Assembly (NCBI GenBank): GCA_036873755.1
Contig: JAVTVY010020490.1
Span: 1-64,000 of the forward strand
Reading direction: 5' to 3'
Origin: Hanleya hanleyi
Taxonomy: Eukaryota > Mollusca > Polyplacophora > Lepidopleurida > Hanleyidae
Length of the DNA stretch: 64,000 nucleotides
Shown here: positions 35,274 through 46,640 of the stretch, one piece after another
How positions within the stretch are numbered: the first letter of the stretch is position 1
How the letters are laid out: each line of letters starts with the position of its first letter
Made by a program: the position numbers and the translations under genes
Notes under the pieces: generated by a model
Databases searched by the model: none
What the model saw: the letters and a program-made list of their open reading frames with translations, nothing else
Told to the model about the DNA's origin: nothing

Positions 35274-36859
35274 ATGAGTCCGACAAACCTATGCGAACAA
35301 TACATCATAGTTGTGCAGTTATGTTGTGCACTTTCGGTTACAAGCATGAAATTTGGCACATAGCTATTTTGAATGATCCTCTTTCGGAACACAGTCTCTC
35401 TATCCTCATTCTCGGAAGCCAGGGCCTTGCTTCACTGGTATTGATGTTCCCGTCCTCTTCGGCACTCAGAGTCCCTTTAGATTAGCATTAATCACTCCCG
35501 AAAATTCAACACTTATGTGTATCAGCAGACTGCTAGAATTTACTGGTTCTACACTTCACAATTTACGTTACTTTGTCAATCAGTTTTACGAATGGAATTA
35601 CGTCATATATTAGCAGATACTGACCATTATAAAAGCGATCTGTTTGACCTCGTTGTCAAAAACTAGGGCCTCGATTTCCTGGAGGGGTTTTTGAGTTTGA
35701 TTTTGATACTTATATACCTTTCATATTGACTTGGCAGTCATTTTCGCGAATGCAATACTTTGATGTACCAAAAGATAATCACGAGAAATCGACATCATTC
35801 TCTTACACACGGACCTTGTTTATTGAACCATCCCTAAAATTTCGCACTTAAATCACCTTCGGAATGACTTAATGACAAGGATATTCGCGAATTGATTATA
35901 AGGAGATATCAATAGATTCTGACAAGAAATGTTCCTTATTTGCAGAATTTGATTTAAAAAAATAATAATAATAAAATTAGCAACCTAAGAAAAGGCTTGG
36001 CCGAACATGTCGAATGAGATGATATCTCCTAAGGATGAAATAGTTAATCATGTCTTGGTATTGACTTGCTGCTTGGAAAAAAGTGTCAAGGTATTTAGTT
36101 TGCAGATGATAACCCACATAAATGCAGAAACTTAATTAATTATTCTAATCGAATATCAAGACTGTCACATGCCTCAATTTGAATAGTGAAAAGTGTCATT
36201 ATGCCTCTTGGACAGTTCGATAAAGCATTCAATCCAATTCCATAGTTTCACAGATCAAAGTGATAGACCTGATAATAAATTCATTGAAAATTAACTTTGA
36301 AGGAAATATAAATTTTCCATTTTGCTCGGCAAAGTAAGCGAGAAGGGAGACTGAAGAGCGTAGATTTTCGCGCTATGACTAAATCCTTGAAATTTGTTTG
36401 GATTTCCAAATATTTGAAAGCCTTTTTGATTTGCAAAAATCAACGGCTAAACCGAATGTTTTGAAACTTGGCATACACGATACTTGTTCCAAGACATTTC
36501 CAAAGCGATCATTGTGACGTCGTCTGTCAATTCCGTATAGACGGCACGGACCAGTCAAAATCGTCGGATTTTTAACGGGGCCCAAAGTGAATATATATAT
36601 ATGGTATCAAACGTATTAGTCATTTCCTACAATTGTGGGTTAGAAGTTGAATATTACTTCCCTTGGCATGAAAACACTGGCAGATGGCGCTTTTTTCTAC
36701 AATTATCACTGCCTCCGCTGATATGTCTTTCACTGTATTATTGCCACTGCCGCAGGTTTTGACTACAATGTAGTCATTTTTTCACTTGTTTTTACAAATA
36801 TCAGATATATAGATCTCGAAATTTAGCTTGTGGACGGAAGGTATGCCCAATAGTTTAAC
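35274..36859. other. No gene seen
   Basis: AT-rich sequence between element 3 and the degraded LINE at 36.9-39.8 kb. No repeat family shared with the rest of the window was recognised, and no open frame has a recognisable motif. A short TA run occurs at 36591-36602. Confidence 0.4.
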
Positions 36860-39812
36860 ATGATCTTCAAATGTTATCAGATGACCACGAGCATCAATGG
36901 TAAGGCTGAATCTGTCATTTTCATTTGGACACATCACAATGGACTAAAAGTTGTCCGGGTTGGCAGCCATCTCATTCATCTCATCCATTGGATAGCCGCC
37001 TCAGTGTTTTCTTCTAGCATCGTTTGTAAGACAAATGGGTCGCTGTGACAGCATGATAAAGTATTATAAGCGTAATTGTACATATCACATAGTTTCAGGA
37101 TGTAGAAAATATCGCTTACAAACATGTTAAAATGTAAATGTCCTAAAATGCCCTGTGGTACCGCCTTTAAGATAGAGAGGCATGAACTTCTTTACTCTCC
37201 AAGTTTTACTCTCAGGTTCCTACTACTCAGATAACTGGTAATGAGATTGAGAGGTTCGTTAAGGCCATACGCTTTTAATTTGGCAAGTAACAATTTGTGC
37301 AGAAGACAGTCAAAAGCACGGGAAAGGTCCATAAGGCTAGCACCAACATGTTTTTTACCATCGAGTGCTCGTCTCTAATCCTCTATGAGTCGCATTAAGG
37401 CCAAGGGGGATGAAAGAGATTTTGACATTTTTTTGTCAGGTTGAAATTTTCAAAAAGGCACTAAATTATCAAGGGCGCATTATTTCATCCCAGAAAGATA
37501 GGAAACGCAATTAAACACAAGAAAATATGGCAATTTCTTTGAACTAATTCGAAAATAATGACTTTGTGGAACAAATTTGATCAAAAATGTAGTGGCTTTT
37601 TTTAAGTAAAATTTGGAAATTGAAGAAATGTTGTGACTATTTAACTCACGAATAAAGTTGAATCATCTCTTCGTTGAGGTCCAACAAGAATGACCTACTT
37701 GAAGTTGTTGGAAAATAGAATGCTACACGTGGTCAAGCAAACTGAATTGTTCGGGAAAATGGCGATTCACATTTCTTCCTGGCTCAGGTGGACTTTTTCC
37801 GGCCTCGATGCATTAACCCTTCGCAAAAAACTGAACACCTGTCAATCAAAGTCATCTGAATGAGACAGTCATTCAACATGTTGTTGTTGTTTCGTATTGT
37901 TGTTGTTGTTGGCACACGGCCATTCATCTACACACGTTTACGCTCGCCTATTTTCATCGACAAATGCTTTCAGAACATGCGATCGGAATGCAGAATCATT
38001 CAGATCGGAGTGCTACTCACCGAAATTCACTATAATACCATCTTTGTTGTCTAAATTTGATGTAATTAGACGAATAATCTTTTTTCCCTCACTTTCAACA
38101 ATTATCAAAATCTCGCGCGATTTCTCGAGAAGGCGGCGACAGGATATTAGAGTAAGGCGGCTGGAAATAGTACATCTCTAGGGAGGGTTCCAAAGATTAT
38201 ACATGTTATGGACAATATCTTCGACATAGCTACTTGCGCGTATGAGTTGTGATGGGTCACCTTGTTTGGGAATGAAGCACGCACTGTCACATTCCGACCT
38301 GTGTGATTCCAAAGCGCTGAATTCGATTTCTTTGCCAACAGGTGGACTTAAATGTACGTATCTAACTGTGTATTTGTGGAAAATTTGAATTTAATATCTG
38401 CTGTAGTTTATTTTCTATTGAATTATCTTTATTTCCTTGTGACGTCGGAGGCAAAATGGCGAAATTTCAGCGGTGTTTTGTGTTCACGTGCACAGTCGAA
38501 ATATATAAGTGCGGCCACGTGCTTCCGGCGAAATGGATAATTTCGCTCGTAGGACCTCCAAAACTTAGTTTGTTTCAGATCAGCTGGGAAACAGCAGAAG
38601 AGATACTCTCATTAATGATTTTTGTTAGCGCGGGAGGTATGAACGGTGTGACAGCGTGCAAAATTCAGCACCTGCTGCCTTACGACTATCACGCTGAAGT
38701 AGCCTGTCGCAAGCTTCATTTTGGATACACATTTAAACCTAAAACATTTTCAGCTGACTGATTGGTGATCAAAGTTTTGTGAAATACCATCAGCGTCGCT
38801 TGTGAGATTTGCATTTCCAATGTCATTGGCTATATTTACATAGTAGTCATTAAAAATATCACATAAATCTTGAGTGTTTGTAACCAGTCGGTCGCCGCCA
38901 TGTATGACAATATCACAGTTATCTATTGCTCCCTTTTCGGACAAAATTTCTTGTTTTTAGGTCCACATTTCGTCGAAATACTCTTTAATAGATTTTCTCT
39001 GGAATTTTACACACAGATTACGCTGTGTCCTGTAAAGGGCCCAATTAGCTGGAGTTTGTAATTTGTAATACCGATTTCGGAGCACTCTTCAGAATAGCCT
39101 TACGTAACTCAGAGTTAATGTAAGGTACGTGTTGGAAGCACAGTTTTTTCCGCTTGACTGGGACATGCTTGTCGATTACATCACACAGTAACCAATTGAA
39201 AGCCCAGTTCTGGTCGTCAATATCATCAAAAGTATGTGCAATGTGAAAGGGGGTCTGACTGACGTGCTCCTCGAAATCATAGTTATTGAAATGTTTGTAC
39301 GATCTGTAGGTGATCCATTTCGGTTGTCTGCGGTGTATCCGAATTACATGATGAAAATCTCTCAGGCCACAATCGAATGAATCGGTCTTCTGGAACTAGT
39401 TTGGCTGGTTGGTTAAAAAGCCATCAATAAGGGTACCGCGTTCAGTTTTGAAACAACTGGGTTTTGTGACTAGGTTCTTTAAATCAAACAGATCACGCAG
39501 GTCCCGTAGGGCTGAATTATTACAGCCGTGTGTGGAGAGATCTACATTTAGATCTCCCACAACAAGAATGTTTTCACTAATCTGTAATGCCCTATCAAGC
39601 ATTCGCGTAGTTTCCCGCATAAACAGATCACAGTTAACAGTCTTGGGTCGATATAATGCCAGAATAACCCACGACTGCTTTGGCAAGGTGACTTTAATAA
39701 GTAGGCTCTCCGCATGGGAGGATTCAAGGTCTTCAAGCCTTTTCGAAGGAAGGTCTGATCTCAGATATAACAAACGACCTCCTCCATGACCATTTCGGCC
39801 CCTCCTATACAT
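36860..39812 (-). pseudogene. CR1-like non-LTR retrotransposon, degraded (endonuclease + RT)
   Basis: Read on the minus strand: the endonuclease part (39396-39812) has GGGRLLYLRSDLPSKR, VILALYRPKTVN, VVGDLNVDLS and the TLIDGFLTN end. A linker follows (near 39100-39290: NWAFNWLLCDVIDKHVPVKR), then FNDYYVNIANDIG (38750-38944). The RT comes next, with motif A as LMDLSRAFDCLLH near 37330, VPQGILGHLHFN near 37140, and the active-site box read as YNYAYNTLS in place of YADD near 37060. A tail (EENTEAAIQWM, NEMAANPDNF) lies near 36950. Many stops and frameshifts; the catalytic Asp pair is lost. Confidence 0.8.
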
Positions 39813-39842
39813 ACTATAGTTAGGTATAGTCAGCTGGAATTT

Positions 39843-40136
39843 AGTAATATAACTATCAATCTTGCTATCAATATACCTATCAATCTTGCTATCAATATAA
39901 CTATCAATCTTGCTATCAATATAACTATCAATCTTGCTATCAATATAACTATCAATCTTGCTATCAATATAACTAGTCGCTATATAGCTGAAATATTGCT
40001 GAATGCGACGTTAAACCCTAATTCTCTCTCTCTCTCTCAATATAACTATCAATCTTGCTATCAATATAACTATCAATCTTGCTATCAATATAACTATCAA
40101 TCTTGCTATCAATATAACTATCAATCTTGCTTTCTC
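39843..40136. repeat. 24-bp minisatellite interrupted by a SINE tail
   Basis: The unit 'ctatcaatataactatcaat' + 'cttg' (24 bp) is repeated about five times on each side of an interruption at 39975-40038. The interruption reads 'gctatatagctgaaatattg', 'ctgaatgcgacgttaaaccc' and a CT run. Confidence 0.9.
39975..40038 (+). repeat. SINE tail fragment, + orientation
   Basis: The core 'gctgaaatattgctgaatgc' followed by 'gacgttaaaccctaattc' and (CT)n is the tail of a SINE family common in molluscan genomes. Only the tail is present. It sits within the 24-bp minisatellite, so the insertion postdates at least part of that array, or the array grew on both sides of it. Confidence 0.65.
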
Positions 40137-40171
40137 CAATAATAAAACAATCGGCCAAGCCTTCATAGAGG

Positions 40172-40633
40172 GTGATTGTCACAACATATGACAACATTTA
40201 TATTGTGGGAGACTTCAATTGTGATATGAATGTAGAATCCAAGTCTAAACCTATAGAGTTTGTATCAGCAACTTATGATCTACGAAATGTAATCAAGGAG
40301 CCCACTTACTACCATAAAGATGGATCATCTCTAATAGACATTATACTAACTACAAATATCGCCAGACTTGTCAAATCAGGGACAATTGACACTGGGGTGA
40401 ATGATGGACACAGACTGATATATACTGTGTTTAAGGTCCATTGTAAACGGGCCAAACCGAGAACTATTGTTTACAGGAGTTATAAAAACTTCCAGGAAAA
40501 TGATTTTAAGCGAGATATTATGTGCACGCCGTGGTCAGTTTGTAATGTGTTTGATGATTGTGATGACCGCCTATGGGCATTTAATAAGCTGCTCAATGAA
40601 GTTTTAGACCAGCATGCACCAATCGTGGATAAA
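40172..40633 (+). pseudogene. Non-LTR retrotransposon endonuclease fragment, + strand
   Basis: The frame contains IYIVGDFNCDMN, PTYYHKDGSSLIDIILTTN, NDGHRLIYTVFK and LWAFNKLLNEVLDQHAP. This is the C-terminal half of an apurinic-type endonuclease plus the linker to RT. It stops where the 3' end of the opposite-strand LINE (40634) begins, so it was probably cut by that insertion. No continuation was found beyond the other end of that LINE. Confidence 0.8.
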
Positions 40634-41940
40634 ATAGAATAGAATAGAATAGTTTATTCAGCTGATCACAGCGCCCTCTAGAGGCATACAATCACAGTCT
40701 CCCCCCCCCCGTCATTGACATTGATTATTCCCGGAAACAACAATTCATTTAACAATGTTAATAACATACGGAAACAGGGTGAATAAGTGTCTTCTGGCCA
40801 TAATTTCAGTTCACATGCGGGAAGCGATCGCCCGAGATGGCTCAATTCCACTCTCCTATTGACGACCGCTACCCACAGTGGTCCGAAATCCCACCAAGCC
40901 CGGTCAGGCCGCCAGGTTGAGTGGAAAACCGGGTCCATTCTCGACCTCCACCTGATAACTAGCCCAGCCAAGTTGGGGTGACCAGGAGACACTTACAATA
41001 GAAACCTTAATGCATGGATGAAAATGATCCATAATGAATATATGATAAACTGTTTCATGAAAAAACTCTAGCTGGCTACTGCCGCAAATCCAAAATTTCA
41101 GCAATTAATTTTGCTACATTAAAACAAATGGACTCATTTTCACACGTCATTAACCAAATGAATTTCTCATCCACAGATAGACTATTAAAGTGAACAGATG
41201 AGCCCCTAGCCAGTGTCAACAACTCAACTCGCTGATTATTAAATTGAGGGCATTCTAATAGAATATGTATTTCGTCTTCAATTCTTGGACAGAAATCTCA
41301 AGTCCGATCAAGAACTGAAATACCGGTGTATCTCCCCTTTTCTATATTTAGTTTGTGAGTACTTAATCTAAACTTGGCTAGCGCCTGACGATATTTGAAT
41401 ACTTGTATATTTAGCAAATATGGCTTCATGCAAAAAATATTTTTGAATAATTGATAAGTGCGTAGTTTATTTCCAGAGTTTAGTAAGTGGATATGACCAA
41501 ACTTATTTCTCACACTGTTTATATTTAGGTGAGCAAAAAGAAAATTGGCAGGACACTTTTCTGTCGCGATTGTAATGGTTTTGAAGAGTGAGTTGGCACC
41601 TAGGTTCGTGTCTGACGTATCCAACTCTGAAGTATTATTTTGGTCTGATGGCGGGCTGTATTTGCCAAGGCTGATAGTGGATTCATTTGAAAAGGAAATT
41701 CCATGGTTAAATCAATGCACTTGGGACAAAGCCAGTCAAAATCTTGACCATTTCTCACATTGTACTTGTATAAATCTGGAGTGACATTTGCACATTTGAT
41801 GTGAAATTTACCCTGCAATTATCGCACAGCAGAGTACGATGTGTTTTTGCCGCCGGTCGATTACAGGTGCCACACGAGAATCTAGGAGGGCCCGGGTTCA
41901 TTTCAATATCACCAGAGAGGAATAGGGTGATAATAAGGAA
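40634..41940 (-). pseudogene. CR1-like LINE with 2A-type motif and PHD finger, internally deleted
   Basis: On the minus strand it opens with a hydrophobic run and SGDIEMNPGPP (41884-41916), a match to the D-(V/I)-E-x-N-P-G-P ribosome-skipping motif. Next comes a PHD-type finger (CGTCNRPAAKTHRTLLCDNC, frameshift near 41815, then HIKC...WLCPKC). The start of the endonuclease follows (FLFAHLNINSVRNKF), then abruptly the RT C-terminal tail (YRQALAKFRLSTHKLNIEKG; CPRIEDEIHILLECPQF), ending near 41070. A 3' UTR of about 430 bp ends AATAAA + (CTATT)n at 40634. Most of the endonuclease and RT is missing, so this is a two-ended deletion derivative. Confidence 0.85.
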
Positions 41941-42313
41941 GCACCTATCTGCGGAGAATTTACACGGTGACGTTGTTGAGAGCTCTTCCCGGGTTTTGCA
42001 CAGGGCACAAGCCGACAGAGAATTTTCAAGGAGTAATTCGATCCATTTACATCAGCTTTGTGCAGTAGAATGTTCGCATTTTCATCTGGACATCTTTCTT
42101 TAGCATTTGGAATCGTTTCGTAGCACTTTAAGTCTCTAAAATCTCCGAAGAGACTGAATGTATATAGCGCGAATAAAACACCAGTGACTCCTGACACCAT
42201 CTTGTACTACGGGTCATGTTGACTTGCACGGGATTTTCACAAGACAAAGGTACAGAATCCATATGCGACTCTAGAAAGCAATAAAAGTCAGCTAAAACCT
42301 CATAAAACACGAA

Positions 42314-45300
42314 TTAAGAAGAGGTATAAAATCCACCAGGCATCAGCTTCGTGCAGTTGGAACACCCATGGCACAGGATTGGTTGTAAAAACGTCAAAAA
42401 ACGTAAAAACTTAGGTATATTGGCACAGATAGAGAGCATGCGAAAAACACGTCTGACCATGTCAGACGTCCATACGTTCATCTGCAATGAAAAGATGGGT
42501 CGGTAAATTTTCAAACTGTGGCTTCTAGTTTGGTAGCGGTGTATATCTGATTGTCTCGACAAGAAATTTTGGAAGCTTATAGGTATTAATTCTGGGTGGT
42601 GCATAAATTTATGCCCTATCAGCAAACATGCGTACATATTTAATTTGGGTAGCTGTAGAATTTTCAATTTTATAAATAATGGTAAGGCATGGTCTAGCTT
42701 TTCAGATGAAGTTATAACTCGCAATGCTCGTTTTTGCAACATGATTAGCGGATTCAAATGAGTGATATATGTATTCTCCCAGAGAAGGTTACAATAAGAC
42801 AAATAAGGGAATATCAATGAATAGTATAATATGTATAATGTTTTCTAATTTATCGAATTTTTATGTAATTAATGATTTCAATATTTCGTGAAATTTTTAT
42901 TACAAATATAATTTATGTGTGATTTCCTGTTTAGTTCTTCGTTAAAAAGGATGCCCAAAAACTTACTGACACGTTCGATTTGATGTCCGAAAAAGGTTAA
43001 TTCTGTATTATCGATTAATCGCCTTCGGGTATTTGACTTAATGATAATATACTTTGTTTTCTTTATATTCAGTGATAGGCGGTTACACCAGAGCCAGTTA
43101 TATATTTTATGTAATTTCTCAGACATGACTTTAATAGTGTCAGCAAGGTGTTCAGAGGAATATACAGTACTGGTATGATCAGCGAAGAGAATCATTTTAA
43201 GTACGTCGGTAGAGCTATTTAAGTCGTATATGTATATAAGGAAGAGTATAGTTCCTAGAATTGATCCTTGAGGAACCCCGAATTCAACAGGTACACAATT
43301 TGAGGAGCTGCCATTATAGACTACAGTTTATGACCTATCAGTCGTCGCCGTGTGACCGATAAGGTTAGGTGCGAAGTTAAAATTCAAACAACCAACCAAC
43401 CAACCTATTGGTCAGATAAATGCGAAAGCAACTAACTGACTGGTCACGAAATTCATAATGTTCTAGCTTAGAGAGAAGAATATTGTGATTCACGGTGTCG
43501 AAAGCTTTAGATAGGTCTAAGAGTGATACAATAATGTAATTTTTAGATCATTTTGTAGATGCGAGTATATAATACAAAGAACACGCAGCCATGGAAGTAG
43601 AGTGGTTGGCCCTAAAACCATATTGATTTTTTTTTAGACTACGTCATTTGCTTCTAAAAATTATGTTATCATCGTAGCAGCAAGCGTCTCAAGTATTTTG
43701 CAAACACACGGTAAGATAGATATTGGTCTGTAGCTCGACAGAATTGATTGGTCTTCTGATTTAAATATGGGTGTTCTTTTAGCAGATTTACAGACGTCAG
43801 GGACAATACCAGAGGAAAACGAAAGGTTCATAATAAAAGCAAGAGGCTCGGCAAAATGATCAGACACCAATTTCACAAGTGACATCCGGATGTCATCTAA
43901 ACTAGGTGCGACTGATTAGATATTCATTATTGTAATTATAACAATTTCTGGAGAGAAATGGAAATCATTAAGATTTCAAGTATCAAGATACGTTCTGAAA
44001 TTGTTGTCAGGTTTAGGTATTTCGGAATCTTGTACCAAAACTCATTAACTTTAGTGGCAGTTGTTTAATTGTCAGATATTTCTTCGCCGTCGACAAGAAA
44101 TATCGTCGGCATTTGAGTTGATTTGTTTCTGTTCATCAGTTGGTTTATTGTTTTCCAAGTGTCCTTTATATCCTGATTGGTTTTATTAAATTTCAGATTG
44201 AAGTATTGCTTTTTGGATGTACGTATAGTGTGGTTTAATTTATTTCTGTATACTCTATATTGATTGTGGCTAATTTCATCATGGCTGGCAAGGTGTAGTC
44301 GTTAGAGTCTACTCTTTTCATGGATCGAGTTTAAGATAGCAGGTGTGATCCACGGTTTAATGATTTTTCGTTTTGAAGCTGTAATAGTTGTCAGAGGGAA
44401 GCAATCATTATATATGTTTGTAAATTTTATAATGAAGGTTTCCAGGGTCAAGTTAAGGTCAGTGTCATCGTGTTCATTGTCATTCTAGTCACTGTCCCGG
44501 ACTGCTAGTATAAATCTTTGTTTTTGTTCACTTGTAAATTTGCGGTACGTGATACTGTTTCTAGCAGGTGTACAACTGTAACTGGTTTTCAGAATATGGA
44601 AAACTGGGAAGTGATCAGTGATGTAAGTTAGAAAGATACCGAATAACAGATTTTCCTGGTGAAAGTTAATAAAGACGTTGTCAATAACAGTTGCTGAGCG
44701 GCATCGAACCTTTTCTGTTTAGTAATTTACGGAAAGAAATAATGAGATTTCAGGGTTTCAAGAAATTTCTTGGTTGGTCCGTGTTGATCGGAGTTTAAGA
44801 GATCGATATTAAAATCACCCATCAAAACACACTTGTTTTTTATATATATTTTTATTTGAGGAGAGATAGTAGATGACTATTTAATTTATTTACGCTTTTT
44901 CCGGGGGTCGACAAAATAAGCCTACCAAGTATTTCGTATCTTGAAACATTAATTCCAGAAAAAGTGATTCATATTCTCCATTTTTGTAGACTTGTGAAAG
45001 GTCATCTCTTATTTCAGAAGATTTGATATTATTGTCAACGTAGAAAATTAGTCCACTACCCCTTCTCTTGGTTCTTGAAGATGGGAAGGGGGTGTAATCA
45101 GGTATATCGAACAGATTTTCCGTCGTTGGGTTGAGCCAACTTTCGGAGAAGCCCAAAACAGAAAATTTATTTTGGAGATGGTGGATAAGGCCAGTAATTT
45201 CTGAAAAATGCGTTTTAAGACTTATAGCGTTGAAGTATAAGAAAGATAGTGATGTATTTCTTTTACTGTCGGCAATTAAAGATTTGTTTTTTTCCACAAA

Positions 45301-45420
45301 TGTATAATAATTGGACTGGTGAGTGTTTATGTTTTTCCAATGTTCGATTTCAAAATCATTGTCGTCAGTGATAGCTTTATTGTGGTCTATGTCATTCAAT
45401 TCGGTCGGGTTAAAACACAT
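42314..45420 (-). pseudogene. CR1-like non-LTR retrotransposon, near full length but inactive
   Basis: Minus-strand segments in order. Endonuclease (44890-45420): LSFLYFNAISLKTHF, VLGFSESWLNPTTEN and KRRGSGLIFYVDNNI. RT fingers (43661-43885): GIVPDVCKSAKRTPIFKSED and YRPISILPCVCKILE. RT palm (42878-43195): MILFADHTSTVYSS, with the second catalytic Asp of FADD replaced by His, then NRLSLNIKKTKYIII. Thumb and C-terminus (42314-42817): YLSYCNLLWENTYITHL and LQKRALRVITSSEKL. Multiple frameshifts separate the parts. Confidence 0.85.
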
Positions 45421-45844
45421 ATTTTCTATAAATTCTGAATTTATTTCAGAGTATGGAACATGTTGATGATTAGATTGTTGAGGAATGTCTGCATTAAAGA
45501 ATGGTAGGTGTTTAGTTAGGTTCGAGAGTGGAACCTCCTTCTCGGTGGAATCAATATTCCATTGTGACGCATGGTCATACTAGTGAACTGATCTAGAATC
45601 AGAACGCAGGCTAAAATAAATAACAGAAAAAAAGACAAAAGAGAACAGTAACATATACACAAATATGGAACATCGTCGCGGGCATTTACACACAAACCTA
45701 TCCCCCCCGGTTGAGCAAACAAAATCTAAACATACAGATATCGAGATAAAATAAAACATGAGTATGGCTGTTACGTAAGACATATAGAATGCCCAGGGGG
45801 TATGATTGGTACAGAGAACGACTTGGACATTCAGTTGGAATAGC

Positions 45845-46075
45845 CACTGACATCATTGAAAACTGTTGAGTCATGGAATACAGAGTCATTGACATCATTG
45901 AAAACTGTTGAGTCATGGAATACAGAGTCATTGACATCATTGAAAACTGTTGAGTCATGGAATACAGAGTCATTGACATCATTGAAAACTGTTGAGTCAT
46001 GGAATACAGAGTCATTGACATCATTGGAAACTTCTGAGTCATGGAATACAGAGTCATTGACATCATTGAAAACTG
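45845..46075. repeat. 42-bp minisatellite (5+ copies)
   Basis: The unit 'attgacatcattgaaaactg' + 'ttgagtcatggaatacagagtc' (42 bp) is repeated at least five times with almost no divergence. The period is a multiple of three, so it gives open frames on both strands (for example LKTVESWNTESLTS). This is a consequence of the period, not evidence of a gene. Confidence 0.95.
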
Positions 46076-46640
46076 CTGATCGACATATTATTCTATGCCA
46101 CCTTGGATATGGGTGCTAATAGTGTTTGGATTACGGACGAAAACTGCCTACAGAATGTCATATCTGACGCATGGATTCAGATGCATACATTATTGCAACT
46201 TAGAGTAAATTATAAAGTCCAGTTACATGTAAGATACCACTTTCTTGGCAAAGCAAAGATACTAATGATGGATGGGTGCCCTCTCTCTCCTTCACTCCCT
46301 CCTCTCGTGTCATCCTTGCAGTATGGCCCCGAATCGCCAGATCTAAATGTAAGCCCCGCCAGCCACAGGGTCACCTCAACATCAAGAAGAAGAAGATAGT
46401 GTTCGAAGTTTATGGAAAGCGTACAATACTGATCGGATGGCTGAGCTTTTTTTTTCTTTGAATAAAATTTTATTCGGTCAGATAACTTTCTGTATACATA
46501 CATTCCTTGTATACAAATATTATCCATGTATTATACATTCATTAATCATTATAAATTCATTGATTCATTATATGTTCATTAAACATTACACATTCATTAT
46601 ATATTCTTATACATACATTTATTTCATTGCATATTGAATC
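46076..46640. other. No gene seen; AT-rich toward 46.64 kb
   Basis: The segment from 46440 to 46640 is dominated by 'tattcattatacattcatta'-like simple sequence. No recognisable coding or RNA feature. Confidence 0.5.

Noticed and set aside
38456..38761. 101-codon plus-strand frame next to LINE remains
   Set aside because: There is no recognisable motif or splice support, and it lies in the gap between the linker and RT parts of a degraded LINE.
45698..46119. Repeated frames on both strands (MMSMTLYSMTQQF and LKTVESWNTESLTS)
   Set aside because: Both come from the 42-bp minisatellite, whose period is a multiple of three and which has no stop in these frames.
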